Origin: Clostridia bacterium
GTDB lineage: Bacteria > Bacillota > Clostridia > Oscillospirales > CAG-272
DNA: 64,000 bases
Reading direction: 5' to 3'
NCBI GenBank assembly: GCA_017473085.1
Contig: JAFUNF010000011.1
Span: 47,876 to 111,875 of the forward strand
The notes under the pieces were generated by a model. It was not told where the DNA came from. It searched no databases and saw only the letters and a program-made list of their open reading frames with translations. Positions 9,300-17,459 of this stretch are shown here, in pieces. Every line of letters starts with the position of its first letter. Positions within the stretch are counted from its first letter, which is position 1. Made by a program: the position numbers and the translations under genes.

Positions 9300-9307
9300 A
9301 TAGTATG
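9300..9307 (-). promoter_or_regulatory. Candidate sigma-E-like -10 element for spoVM
   Basis: On the minus strand CATACTAT lies about 30 bases before the spoVM start and differs at one fixed position from the sigma-E -10 consensus CATACAnT. The -35 region (GTCAAGCC, 12 bases upstream) is a poor match. The position between the deo terminator and spoVM requires a promoter here; the sigma factor assignment is tentative. Confidence 0.35.
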
Positions 9308-9327
9308 CAAGGATAGAAGGGCTTGAC

Positions 9328-9356
9328 AAAAAGAGGCTGTGTAACAGCCTCTTTTT
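9328..9356 (-). terminator. Terminator of the deo operon
   Basis: 13-bp perfect stem 9328-9340/9344-9356 with a 3-base loop and flanking A/T runs, one base past the deoA stop codon on the minus strand. It separates the deo operon from spoVM. Confidence 0.9.
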
Positions 9357-9357
9357 A

Positions 9358-10659
9358 TTATGAAATAATATCAAAAATTAGCTTTTCATCGTCTGGCTTG
9401 GCTTGTGAATAGGTAATAGCATTAGTCAAAATAGACCTACTACCTGGGAAAAGTCCCTTGTCCTGAGAGTAAAGGGTAGCAATTACTTTCCCCTTTTCAA
9501 CATAATCACCATAGGATTTTTCTAAAACAATTCCTGCTAAATGGTCAATTTTATCTGTCTTTTTAACTCTGCCTGCACCTAAAAGCATAGAGGCAATACC
9601 CACACCCCTTGCACTAATTGAGGAAATATAACCACTTTCCTTAGCTACATATTCCTCCTTATGCTTAGCACGGAGAAGAAGCTCAGGATTGTTTATATAT
9701 TTAACGTCTCCACCTTGTGCAATAACCCATTCCTTAAGCTTTATAAGTGCTCTGCCTGAGGAAATAGCCTCATCAACCATTTGGTAAGCTTTTTCATTAT
9801 CAATTCCAAGCCCCATTGATACCATATTAGAGGAAAGGGCACGAGCAATTTCAAGGAGTCTTTTTTCTCCCTTACCACTTAAAGCTTGAATAGCCTCATA
9901 AACCTCAAGGGAGTTACCAACTGCAAAGCCAAGAGGAACATTCATATTTGTAAGCACACAACGGACGTTTCTGCCAAAGCCATTACCAATTTTTATCATA
10001 GCATTAGCAAGTGCAATTCCGCTTTCCAAATCCTTCATGAAGGCACCATTGCCAATCTTTATATCTAAAACAATAGATTTAGCACCTGATGCTAACTTTT
10101 TAGACATAATCGAGGAGGCAATAAGAGGAATAGATTCAACAGTTGCAGTTACATCACGAAGAGCATAAAGCTTTTTGTCGGCAGGCACAAGACTGTCACT
10201 TTGCCCAATAACACAAACACCGATTCTATCAACCTGATTTAAAAATTTGCTCTGGGACAAGGAGGTAGAAAATTTGCCTAAGGACTCTAATTTGTCAATA
10301 GTGCCACCTGTAAATCCAAGACCTCTGCCAGACATTTTTGCCACCTTTAAGCCAAGGGAGGCAACAATAGGCGCAACAATCAAGGTCGTTTTGTCGCCAA
10401 CACCACCAGTTGAATGCTTGTCAACGCTTAAATTATCAAAGCAGGACAAATCAAGTGCCTTGCCAGATTTTAGCATCGCATCGGTAAGATTAAGAGTTTC
10501 CTCGTCATTCATGCCATTTATACAAATAGCCATTAGCAAGGCAGACATTTGATAATCTGCAATATCCTCATTCATATATCCGTTGATTGCAAATTCAATT
10601 TCTTCCTTAGTTAAGGGCAGGGAGTGTCGTTTTTTATCAATAATATCGTAAATTCTCAT
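9358..10659 (-). CDS. deoA: Pyrimidine-nucleoside (thymidine) phosphorylase
   Basis: 433 aa, typical of the thymidine/pyrimidine phosphorylase family. Splits thymidine, and in the Bacillota Pdp type also uridine and deoxyuridine, with phosphate to the base and (deoxy)ribose-1-phosphate. Family signatures: VDKHSTGGVGDKTTLI and SGRGLGFTGGTIDKLES in the N-terminal half, with the phosphate-binding Lys and Ser residues, and a C-terminal alpha/beta domain. It is the last gene of deoC-deoD-deoB-cdd-deoA, so its sugar phosphate product feeds DeoB and DeoC. Could equally be named pdp. Confidence 0.95.
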   Translation of the reverse strand: MRIYDIIDKKRHSLPLTKEEIEFAINGYMNEDIADYQMSALLMAICINGMNDEETLNLTDAMLKSGKALDLSCFDNLSVDKHSTGGVGDKTTLIVAPIVASLGLKVAKMSGRGLGFTGGTIDKLESLGKFSTSLSQSKFLNQVDRIGVCVIGQSDSLVPADKKLYALRDVTATVESIPLIASSIMSKKLASGAKSIVLDIKIGNGAFMKDLESGIALANAMIKIGNGFGRNVRCVLTNMNVPLGFAVGNSLEVYEAIQALSGKGEKRLLEIARALSSNMVSMGLGIDNEKAYQMVDEAISSGRALIKLKEWVIAQGGDVKYINNPELLLRAKHKEEYVAKESGYISSISARGVGIASMLLGAGRVKKTDKIDHLAGIVLEKSYGDYVEKGKVIATLYSQDKGLFPGSRSILTNAITYSQAKPDDEKLIFDIIS

Positions 10660-10667
10660 AATAATAC

Positions 10668-11072
10668 CTATTTAATGTTAGATTTACTAAAGGAGCAGGG
10701 CAAAAGACCATCAAGAGCTTCTGATTTTGTGTCCTTACCATTGTATAGAATGATTTCCATTTTAGGAGGGCAAAGCTCGCTTAAGAATTGTCTGCAAGCA
10801 CCACAGGGATAAACAAAATCAACAATTTCGCTTTTACCACCAACTACTGCCATAGCCAAAAACTCACACTCTCCCTCGGAAACTGCCTTTGAAAGAGCAA
10901 CTCTTTCTGCACAAATGCACTCAGAGTAGGCAGAATTTTCAACATTACAGCCTGTATATATTTTTCCATTATTACATAAAAGCGAGGCACCAACCTTAAA
11001 ATTAGAATAGGGAGAATAGGACCTTTCCCTTGCCTCTATTGCTTTTTCTATCAATTGAGTGTAATCTGTCAT
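10668..11072 (-). CDS. cdd: Cytidine deaminase
   Basis: 134 aa from the ATG at 11072, placed 8 bases after GGAG; an in-frame GTG at 11081 overlaps the RBS and is not favoured. Deaminates cytidine and deoxycytidine to (deoxy)uridine. Zinc-site motifs are CAERVAL (Cys and the proton-shuttle Glu) and PCGACRQ (two Cys), the homotetrameric CDA pattern. It gives DeoA/Pdp its pyrimidine substrate. Confidence 0.96.
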   Translation of the reverse strand: MTDYTQLIEKAIEARERSYSPYSNFKVGASLLCNNGKIYTGCNVENSAYSECICAERVALSKAVSEGECEFLAMAVVGGKSEIVDFVYPCGACRQFLSELCPPKMEIILYNGKDTKSEALDGLLPCSFSKSNIK

Positions 11073-11091
11073 ATTAATCACTCCAAATCCG

Positions 11092-12213
11092 TTATTTCAA
11101 ATCAAAATGCTTAAGCACCATTTCCCCAACCTGACAAAAGCAGGGGAGTGTGCCGATATTTTGTGGTGTAATTCCTTTTTTATAAACAAGCACAGGAATG
11201 TATTCTCTTGTGTGGTCAGTGCTTGTGTCTCCTGGGTCACAGCCGTGGTCGGCAGTAATAATTAGCAAATCCTCGTCTCGTAGCTTTTCTAAAATGTCGG
11301 GTACGTGTCTGTCAAACTCACTTAATGCACTTGCGTAGCCGTCAACATCGTTTCTGTGACCATATAGCATATCAAAATCCACAAGGTTAGTAAAGCAAAG
11401 ACCACAAAAGTCCTTGTCAAGAAATTCGAGAGTTTTTTGAATACCATCTGAATTGGATTTTGTTTTGCTACTGTTTGTAATACCCCTACCTGCAAAAATA
11501 TCGTAAATCTTGCCGATAGAAATCACATCATAGCCATTACTTGAAAGCTTATCAAGAATGGTTTCCCCCGTTGGTGCAAGAGAAAAGTCACGTCTGTTAG
11601 AGGTCCTTTTAAAGTTAGGAAACTCTCCCACAAAGGGTCTTGCAATTACTCGTCCAACACCATGCTTACCAACTAAAAGACCTCTTGCTATTTCGCAATA
11701 TCTGTATAGCTCATCAACAGGTACAATTTCCTCGTGACAGGCAATTTGAAAAACACTATCTGCCGAGGTATAGACAATTAACGCGCCTGTTTCAATATGC
11801 TCCTTACCATAGTCGTAAATTACCTGAGTGCCTGAGTATGGCTTGTTGCAAATAACACGCCTTCCACAAAGATTTTCAAACTCTTGAATAATTTCACAAG
11901 GAAAGCCGTTTTCGTAGGTAGGTAATGGATTTTCTGAAATAATACCAGCTAACTCCCAATGTCCAACAGTCGTATCCTTGCCACGGGATTTTTCCATAGC
12001 TCTGCCATAAATACACAGAGGAGTGTCTGTTTTTTCAATACAATCAACGCCATCAATGTTGCCAAGACCTAAGGAAATTAGGTTAGGAATATTTAAAAGA
12101 GAGGATTTTGTAGTGCTTTTAAGAGTATTAGGACACTGGTCGCCAAATTCCTTGCAATCTGGCAAGGGACCAATACCAAAGCTATCTAAAACTATTAGGA
12201 AGGCTCTTTTCAT
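11092..12213 (-). CDS. deoB: Phosphopentomutase
   Basis: 373 aa, slightly shorter than the usual 385-400. Interconverts (deoxy)ribose-1-phosphate and 5-phosphate. It belongs to the alkaline-phosphatase superfamily: the metal-binding start is IVLDSFGIG, with the phosphoacceptor Thr in GKDTTVGHWE, and late metal motifs TADHGCDPG and DHTREYIPVL. Its start overlaps the deoD stop by 4 bases, indicating coupling. Confidence 0.96.
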   Translation of the reverse strand: MKRAFLIVLDSFGIGPLPDCKEFGDQCPNTLKSTTKSSLLNIPNLISLGLGNIDGVDCIEKTDTPLCIYGRAMEKSRGKDTTVGHWELAGIISENPLPTYENGFPCEIIQEFENLCGRRVICNKPYSGTQVIYDYGKEHIETGALIVYTSADSVFQIACHEEIVPVDELYRYCEIARGLLVGKHGVGRVIARPFVGEFPNFKRTSNRRDFSLAPTGETILDKLSSNGYDVISIGKIYDIFAGRGITNSSKTKSNSDGIQKTLEFLDKDFCGLCFTNLVDFDMLYGHRNDVDGYASALSEFDRHVPDILEKLRDEDLLIITADHGCDPGDTSTDHTREYIPVLVYKKGITPQNIGTLPCFCQVGEMVLKHFDLK

Positions 12214-12914
12214 AAACTAATCGCCACCTCGAGCGCAAGAGTAATCATATCCTTGAAGGTGTTTTGTCTTTCATCGCTTGTGGTTGCTTCGCCTGTTATC
12301 AAATGATCTGAAACTGTGCAAATAGCCAAGGCGTTTTTCTTAAGTTTCATAGCATTCATATAAAGTCCTGCTGCTTCCATTTCAACTGCTAATACACCTA
12401 ACTTGCCCCATTCTAAGCTATTTGTATCGCTATAAAAGGTATCGCTTGAAAGCAAATTGCCAACGTGATAGTTAAAGCCAAGCTCCCTTGCCTTTTCAAC
12501 AGCCCTTGACAAAAGGTCGTAGCTTGCAATAGGTGCAATCGTGCCACAAAGTCCATATTGACTGCCAAATGAGGAATTAGTGCAAGCGCCCATTCCGATT
12601 ACAATATCTCTTACATTTATGTTTTCCTGCATACCACCAGCAGACCCAACACGAATAATATTTTCAACACCAAAAAATGAGTAAAGCTCGTATGCGTAAA
12701 TGCTAATAGAGGGAATACCCATTCCACTTGCCATAACGCTAACCTCCTTGCCCTTGTAGGTGCCAGTATAGCCTTGAATACCACGAACATTGTTGATAAG
12801 CTTAGCATCTTGTAAAAAATTTTCAGCTATAAATTTAGCACGCAAGGGGTCACCTGGCATAAGCACGGTTTTTGCAAAATGCCCCTGTGGATTAATATGT
12901 GGAGTCGCCGTCAT
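12210..12914 (-). CDS. deoD: Purine-nucleoside phosphorylase, DeoD type
   Basis: 234 aa, matching hexameric DeoD enzymes. Phosphorolysis of (deoxy)inosine, guanosine and adenosine. Motifs: TPHINPQG at the N terminus, MPGDPLRAKFIAE, RVGSAGGMQ, AVEMEAAGLY (nucleoside binding) and TVSDHLITGE with the catalytic Asp. It starts inside the end of deoC (23-base overlap) behind AGAAGGA and overlaps deoB by 4 bases. Confidence 0.97.
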   Translation of the reverse strand: MTATPHINPQGHFAKTVLMPGDPLRAKFIAENFLQDAKLINNVRGIQGYTGTYKGKEVSVMASGMGIPSISIYAYELYSFFGVENIIRVGSAGGMQENINVRDIVIGMGACTNSSFGSQYGLCGTIAPIASYDLLSRAVEKARELGFNYHVGNLLSSDTFYSDTNSLEWGKLGVLAVEMEAAGLYMNAMKLKKNALAICTVSDHLITGEATTSDERQNTFKDMITLALEVAISL

Positions 12915-13572
12915 TTTTCATACCATCCTTCTTGATTATTTGAACAATTCGACTTGTGCCAAGTCGAGAGGCACCAAGCTCAATAAAATCGCTTGCGTCC
13001 CTAAGAGACGAAATACCACCTGCTGCCTTAATTTTAACATTTTCGCCAACATACTTCTTAAAAAGAATTATATCCTCACGGGTAGCACCACCCTTAGAAA
13101 ATCCTGTTGAGGTCTTGATAAAGTCGGCACCAGATTCGGTTACTATTTCACACATTTTAATCTTTTCCTCGTCGGTTAAAAGACAGGTTTCAATAATAAC
13201 CTTAAGAATTCTTCCGTCACAAGCCTTTTTAATGTCAATAAGGTCGGATTTTATTTTGTCGTAATTTTTGCTTTTTAAGTCGCCGATATTTATTACAGTA
13301 TCAATCTCATCAGCACCATTCTTTATAGCATTTTGAGTTTCGTAGCATTTGGTTAAATTAGTAGTATAACCATTAGGAAAGCCTGTTACAGTACATATTT
13401 TTATTTTTTCTCCAATATACTCCTTAGCACGTGAAACAAAGGATGGTGGAATACAAATAGATGCACAGGAGAAGAAAACACCCTCATCACAGGTTTTAAT
13501 AATATCATCAATTGTTGCATCAACCTTAAGGTTAGTGTGGTCAACACAGGATAAAATTTTCTCTATATTCAT
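12892..13572 (-). CDS. deoC: Deoxyribose-phosphate aldolase
   Basis: 226 aa class I aldolase cleaving 2-deoxyribose-5-phosphate to glyceraldehyde-3-phosphate and acetaldehyde. The Schiff-base lysine is in FIKTSTGFSKGGAT; the second active-site lysine is in VKIKAAGGI; the VDHTNLK start and VIETCLLT strand are typical. It is the promoter-proximal gene of the operon behind GGAAAGGAGC. No deoR-like repressor and no nucleoside transporter are in the window. Confidence 0.97.
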   Translation of the reverse strand: MNIEKILSCVDHTNLKVDATIDDIIKTCDEGVFFSCASICIPPSFVSRAKEYIGEKIKICTVTGFPNGYTTNLTKCYETQNAIKNGADEIDTVINIGDLKSKNYDKIKSDLIDIKKACDGRILKVIIETCLLTDEEKIKMCEIVTESGADFIKTSTGFSKGGATREDIILFKKYVGENVKIKAAGGISSLRDASDFIELGASRLGTSRIVQIIKKDGMKNDGDSTY

Positions 13573-13601
13573 AATTTTTAAGCTCCTTTCCTTCTAATAT
13601 T

Positions 13602-13630
13602 ATAGTATCATATTTTGGCAGTAAAATCAA
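13602..13630 (-). promoter_or_regulatory. Promoter of the deo operon
   Basis: On the minus strand TTGATT (13630-13625), 17-base spacer, TACTAT (13607-13602), about 30 bases before the deoC start. A TATAAT overlaps three bases further on. Confidence 0.6.
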
Positions 13631-13645
13631 CCAAAAATAAATATA

Positions 13646-13701
13646 TAGACAAAAAACAAAATCTGTGGTATAATATTCTCGTATGATGAAAAAATCATAC
13701 G
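13646..13701 (+). promoter_or_regulatory. Promoter with an adjacent hairpin/palindrome for the acyltransferase-like gene
   Basis: TAGACA (13646-13651), 17-base spacer, TATAAT (13669-13674). Directly after it an 8-bp inverted repeat CGTATGAT/ATCATACG (13680-13687/13694-13701) would lie at about +1 to +20, either an operator or a 5' mRNA hairpin. Confidence 0.65.
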
Positions 13702-13731
13702 CCAAAAAAAGACATTAGAGAGGAAAATTTT

Positions 13732-14697
13732 ATGTCAAGAAGGGTAATAGAGCTTGTGCCTAAAAAGGAAGACGAGGAAAAGCACCTTGACAACAAAAAG
13801 GTTCAAGAAAATTCTTGTGATAAAGTAGCACCTAAAAAGGAAAAGAAAAGAAAAAATACCTGGAGACGTGTCAAAAATCTTACTCCATTTGCACGAATAG
13901 TGCCTTATATAATGGAGGACAGAATAGGCTCTCAAAACTTTGTTTTTGATGAGATTGATATGTATTCAATCGACAAGTATGTTAAAAAGAAGCAACAAGA
14001 GGGATTAAAATATTTTAACCTAATGCACGTAATAATTGCAGGCTATATTCGTACTGTTTCCCAATTTCCAGGCTTAAATCGTTTTATAAGAGGTCAAAAG
14101 ATTTATACAAGAGAGCTTATCGAGGTTTCCTTGGTTATAAAAAAGGAAATGTCAATAGACTCTCCTGATACAGTTATCAAGGTTTTGTTTGAGCCTGACG
14201 CAACTGCTGAAGATGTGTATAATGAGTTAAACCGAAAAATTGAAGAGTACAGACAATCACCAAACAGTAGCTTTGACAAGCTTGCAAAGATGCTTAATTT
14301 TATTCCAGGCTTGTTTTTGCGTTGGACAGTTAGCACACTAAGGCTTATGGATTATTTTGGCTTGCTTCCAAAATTCCTAACTAACCTTTCCCCATTCCAT
14401 TGCTCATTCTTTATAACGTCTATGGGCTCCTTAGGTATTCCACCTATTGTACACCACCTTTACGACTTTGGTACAGTTCCTGTATTTTGCTCCTTTGGGT
14501 CAACTCAAAGGGAATATAAGGTAAGTGCAGACGGTAGTGTATATAAACGCAAGTACGTAGGTGTTACATATAATCTTGACGAAAGAATTTGCGATGGCTT
14601 TTATTATGCTGCGGGAATGAAATATTTGCGTGCAATCTTCAAAAATCCTGAAAAATTAGACACTCCCCCTGAGGTTGTTGTTGAAGATATCAAATAA
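13732..14697 (+). CDS. CoA-dependent acyltransferase (2-oxoacid dehydrogenase E2/CAT fold) homologue, catalytic His missing
   Basis: 321 aa. After a basic, charged N-terminal 50 residues the protein resembles the catalytic domain of E2 acyltransferases/chloramphenicol acetyltransferase: YFNLMHVIIAGYIRTV, the IKVLFEPDAT strand, SPFHCSFFITSMGSLGI and a late DERICDGFYYA. In true E2 enzymes that last motif is HxxxDG; here Glu stands at the His position, so classic acyl transfer is doubtful. There is no lipoyl domain and no E1/E3 neighbour. It is a single-gene unit with its own promoter and terminator. Such E2-like proteins are found in Clostridia without known function. Confidence 0.7.
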   Translation: MSRRVIELVPKKEDEEKHLDNKKVQENSCDKVAPKKEKKRKNTWRRVKNLTPFARIVPYIMEDRIGSQNFVFDEIDMYSIDKYVKKKQQEGLKYFNLMHVIIAGYIRTVSQFPGLNRFIRGQKIYTRELIEVSLVIKKEMSIDSPDTVIKVLFEPDATAEDVYNELNRKIEEYRQSPNSSFDKLAKMLNFIPGLFLRWTVSTLRLMDYFGLLPKFLTNLSPFHCSFFITSMGSLGIPPIVHHLYDFGTVPVFCSFGSTQREYKVSADGSVYKRKYVGVTYNLDERICDGFYYAAGMKYLRAIFKNPEKLDTPPEVVVEDIK

Positions 14698-14721
14698 AAA
14701 ACAGGCAAACGCCTGTTTTTT
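14696..14721. terminator. Bidirectional terminator
   Basis: 11-bp stem 14696-14706/14711-14721 with A and T runs, overlapping the stop of the acyltransferase-like gene and 6 bases from the stop of the converging membrane protein gene. Confidence 0.85.
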
Positions 14722-14726
14722 ATTTG

Positions 14727-15287
14727 TTATTTTGTTGATTGTGGATTGCTTGGCTTAACCAGTATTTTTACAAGCAAAAGCACTGCACAGACAACACCCA
14801 ATAGTAAAATCAAGCAGGATGTAAGCATTGCAAATATCTCTACGAAATAGTAGTAGCCATCAAGGAAGGTAACCTGACCAAAGCTTTCAAATAGCTTGCC
14901 AATCTTAGGGAACACCTGCACAAGATTAACAATCCAGTAGAATAGGTCAAAGAAAACTATACCTGCACTACCAATTAGAAAAGCAATAGGAGTAGCATAG
15001 GTAACTATTTTGCCCTTGCCCTCAATTTTGTCAACAAGCTTGTCAGCAAATAAAAACAATGCGAAAAAGCCAACGCAACCAATCAGTTGAATTAAGCCTG
15101 CATAGGAGGATAGGCAAGAGGAAAGATACACCTCCATTAATCTAAAGAAGTCCGTAGCCCTGAAGCCTACCGAAAGATACACGTTTGTAAATTCAATCAA
15201 AATTGATGCAAGAAGTAGGGAAATAGCAAGAATTGAAAGGATTTTAATAATTGCTCTTGTACCCGTTGATAAAAATTCCTTATTCAT
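14727..15287 (-). CDS. Small integral membrane protein, unknown function
   Basis: 186 aa from the ATG at 15287, 6 bases after AGGTG; a GTG at 15296 lies on the RBS. Four hydrophobic segments: about 15-35, 60-80, 95-120 and 145-175, with short hydrophilic loops and a short polar C terminus. No motif or family recognised. It is monocistronic with a good promoter (15306-15334) and shares a terminator with the opposite gene. Confidence 0.7.
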   Translation of the reverse strand: MNKEFLSTGTRAIIKILSILAISLLLASILIEFTNVYLSVGFRATDFFRLMEVYLSSCLSSYAGLIQLIGCVGFFALFLFADKLVDKIEGKGKIVTYATPIAFLIGSAGIVFFDLFYWIVNLVQVFPKIGKLFESFGQVTFLDGYYYFVEIFAMLTSCLILLLGVVCAVLLLVKILVKPSNPQSTK

Positions 15288-15305
15288 AAAAATCACCTCG
15301 TAGTT

Positions 15306-15334
15306 AGTATATCACAATAAATTGAAATGGTCAA
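15306..15334 (-). promoter_or_regulatory. Promoter of the small membrane protein gene
   Basis: Minus strand TTGACC (15334-15329), 17-base spacer, TATACT (15311-15306), just before the AGGTG ribosome binding site. Confidence 0.65.
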
Positions 15335-15397
15335 CAAAATTTAGAAAAAAGGTAAGAGAGTGTATAAAAAAACAGAGAAATTGAGAAAAATTCAAAA

Positions 15398-15420
15398 GGG
15401 ACAGGCAATTTGCCTGTCCC
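15398..15420 (-). terminator. Terminator of hpf
   Basis: GGGACAGGC-type stem, 11 bp (15398-15408/15410-15420), 18 bases past the hpf stop; on the minus strand it is followed by T-rich sequence. Confidence 0.75.
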
Positions 15421-15438
15421 AAAACTTTAGATCAATCT

Positions 15439-15963
15439 TTATTCGGGAAGAATAAGACCGTAGCCACCTGCCTTGCGTTTATAAACCACGCAGGTTTCAA
15501 GAGTGTCTGCATCCTTAAAAACAAAGAAGTCATGTCCTAACATATTCATTTGTAGAATAGCCTCCTCAACGCTCATTGGCTTGAAGGAGAAGGTCTTTGT
15601 CTTGATGTTGTGTACGTATTCGTCCTCGGCAACATCTGGTAGGTCTTCTTCAATAATTTGGAAGCCCTCTGCCTTAATTCTTTTTTGAAGCCTTGTTTTG
15701 TTCTTTCTGATTTGCCTTTCAAGTGCTTCAATGGAAGAGTCAATGGCAATAGCAAAGGTTTCAGCTGCTTCCTCTGCACGATAAACCATACCACCGGCGT
15801 GAATAGTTACCTCAACCTTTTCCTTTCCATTTGGCAGAGAAAAGGTAACGTCCATTTCGCAACCGTCCTCAAAAAACTTGTCAAATTTGGAAAGCTTTTT
15901 CTCAGCATTTTCCTTAACAGAGTCGTAAACTCTCATTTGCCGTGCGGTAAAATTCATTTTCAT
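15439..15963 (-). CDS. hpf: Ribosome hibernation promoting factor, long form
   Basis: 174 aa. The N-terminal domain (about 1-100) has the HPF/YfiA fold start MNFTARQMRVYDSVKENAEKK; the C-terminal domain (about 118-174) has the FSFKPMSVEEAILQM and YGLILPE signatures that dimerise 70S ribosomes into 100S. The long form is the Bacillota norm and does both steps alone. It has an extended -10 promoter (TGGTATAAT, ATTATA on the + strand at 16016-16021), consistent with a separately regulated stationary-phase gene. Confidence 0.96.
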   Translation of the reverse strand: MKMNFTARQMRVYDSVKENAEKKLSKFDKFFEDGCEMDVTFSLPNGKEKVEVTIHAGGMVYRAEEAAETFAIAIDSSIEALERQIRKNKTRLQKRIKAEGFQIIEEDLPDVAEDEYVHNIKTKTFSFKPMSVEEAILQMNMLGHDFFVFKDADTLETCVVYKRKAGGYGLILPE

Positions 15964-16035
15964 AGTAGTACCTCTTTTTGCTGTGAATTCAAAGAGAAAC
16001 CTCTTTGTTGATTACATTATACCACATATTTAAGT

Positions 16036-16145
16036 AAAAATAAATAGAAAATATGAAAAAAATCTAAAAAAATTGTGAAAAGTATCTAAAAATTTTGAAA
16101 AATACCAAAAAATCACTTAAAGAAATTATCAAAAAGTAGAAAAAG
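16036..16145. other. Phased A-tract region (intrinsically curved DNA)
   Basis: Eleven runs of 3-7 A start at 16036, 16048, 16056, 16066, 16078, 16088, 16098, 16107, 16119, 16131 and 16140, a mean step of 10.4 bases, close to one helical turn. It ends about 20 bases upstream of the -35 box of the phosphofructokinase gene and may act as an UP-type or bend element. Confidence 0.6.
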
Positions 16146-16165
16146 TAAAAATAAACGGATTTCAG

Positions 16166-16195
16166 TTGACTTTTTTCGCTATAATATGATATACT
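16166..16195 (+). promoter_or_regulatory. Promoter of the PPi-phosphofructokinase operon
   Basis: TTGACT (16166-16171), 18-base spacer, TATACT (16190-16195), about 25 bases upstream of the RBS AGGAGAG; a phased A-tract array lies directly upstream. Confidence 0.7.
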
Positions 16196-16226
16196 TATTA
16201 TTGTTTAATACGCAATAGGAGAGAAT

Positions 16227-17444
16227 ATGAGAAACGCAATAGTTGGACAATCTGGTGGACCTACATCGGCTATAAATGCAACCCTTTCAGGTGTAATTAA
16301 GGCTTGCTGTAAAAGCTCAAGGATAGACAAGCTTTATGGTATGAAAAATGGAATAGAGGGGCTACTTTTAGGCGAGATAGTAGATTTAAGCTATTTGTAC
16401 GAGGATGAAAAAGCCCTTTCACAATTAGAAAACACCCCTTCAAGTGCTCTTGGCTCTTGCAGAAAGAGATTGCCTAATTTAGACGGCGACATCTCTGCTT
16501 ACGAAAAGCTTTTAGCTATTTTGGAAAAATATGATATTGGTTATTTCTTCTATATCGGAGGAAATGATTCTATGGATACTGTCAAAAAGCTAAATGAATA
16601 TGTAAAGCAAAGGGGGATTTCTCTTGTTGTTGTAGGTATTCCAAAAACGATTGACAACGACCTTGTAATTACTGACCATACTCCAGGCTATGGCTCAGCA
16701 TCTAAGTTTATTTCAACTACTATAAAGGAAATCGCTTGCGATTGCTCCGTTTATAGAGTCAATGCAGTAACCATAGTTGAGCTTATGGGTAGAGATGCAG
16801 GCTGGCTAACAGCAGCCAGTGCCTTGCCAAAGCATTTTTGTGGATTAGGTGCAGACCTTGTATATCTACCTGAGGTTCCATTCTATGAGGATAAATTCAT
16901 AGAGCATGTTAAGGAAGCATTGAAAAAGCATCCTTATGTTGTAGTAGCAGTTAGTGAGGGCATCAAGTATGAAAATGGCGAATACGTTGGTGCAGGCAAG
17001 CAAAGTGGTGCAACCGATGCATTCGGCCATAAATATCTTGCTGGTACTGCGAAGCAATTAGAAGCTCTTGTGAGAGAGAAAATTGGCTGTAAGGTTCGCT
17101 CGGTTGAATTAAATTTACCTCAGCGTTGCTCAGCACACATTTTGTCCGATACCGACATAAATGAATCAATCAGCATAGGTAAGTATGCTGTAAGATTAGC
17201 AGAAGAGGGACAAGGTGGAAAAATGGTTACTATGGTAAGAGCACAGGGAGAATATAAAATAGAGTATTCCTGTGTTGATGCCTCGCAGGTTGCAAATAAG
17301 GTTAAGCTTGTACCAAAGCACTTTATAAACGAGGATGGCAACAACGTAACCGAGGAATGTATAAATTATATCGCACCCTTAATTATGGGTGAAAGGAAAA
17401 TAAGCTACGAAAACGGCATGCCTGTTCATTTCAGAATAGGTTAA
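16227..17444 (+). CDS. Diphosphate-fructose-6-phosphate 1-phosphotransferase (PPi-dependent phosphofructokinase)
   Basis: 405 aa, longer than the 320-aa ATP enzyme. Phosphorylates fructose-6-phosphate, here probably with pyrophosphate. The phosphate donor site reads GGNDS (about 111-115) where ATP enzymes have GGDGS, and the catalytic loop reads PKTIDND (139-145) with Lys instead of the Gly of PGTIDND. Both the Asp and Lys changes are known markers of PPi use. GRDAGW and the SGATDAFGH segment are typical of long PFKs. PPi use saves ATP and makes the step reversible. The DUF1846 gene follows after 15 bases. Confidence 0.92.
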   Translation: MRNAIVGQSGGPTSAINATLSGVIKACCKSSRIDKLYGMKNGIEGLLLGEIVDLSYLYEDEKALSQLENTPSSALGSCRKRLPNLDGDISAYEKLLAILEKYDIGYFFYIGGNDSMDTVKKLNEYVKQRGISLVVVGIPKTIDNDLVITDHTPGYGSASKFISTTIKEIACDCSVYRVNAVTIVELMGRDAGWLTAASALPKHFCGLGADLVYLPEVPFYEDKFIEHVKEALKKHPYVVVAVSEGIKYENGEYVGAGKQSGATDAFGHKYLAGTAKQLEALVREKIGCKVRSVELNLPQRCSAHILSDTDINESISIGKYAVRLAEEGQGGKMVTMVRAQGEYKIEYSCVDASQVANKVKLVPKHFINEDGNNVTEECINYIAPLIMGERKISYENGMPVHFRIG

Positions 17445-17459
17445 TTTGAAAGGGAAATT

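Noticed and set aside
9328-9356. Possible attachment site or IS end near the hairpins at 9.1-9.4 kb
   Set aside because: The structures are ordinary terminators; no direct repeat, integrase or transposase is present.
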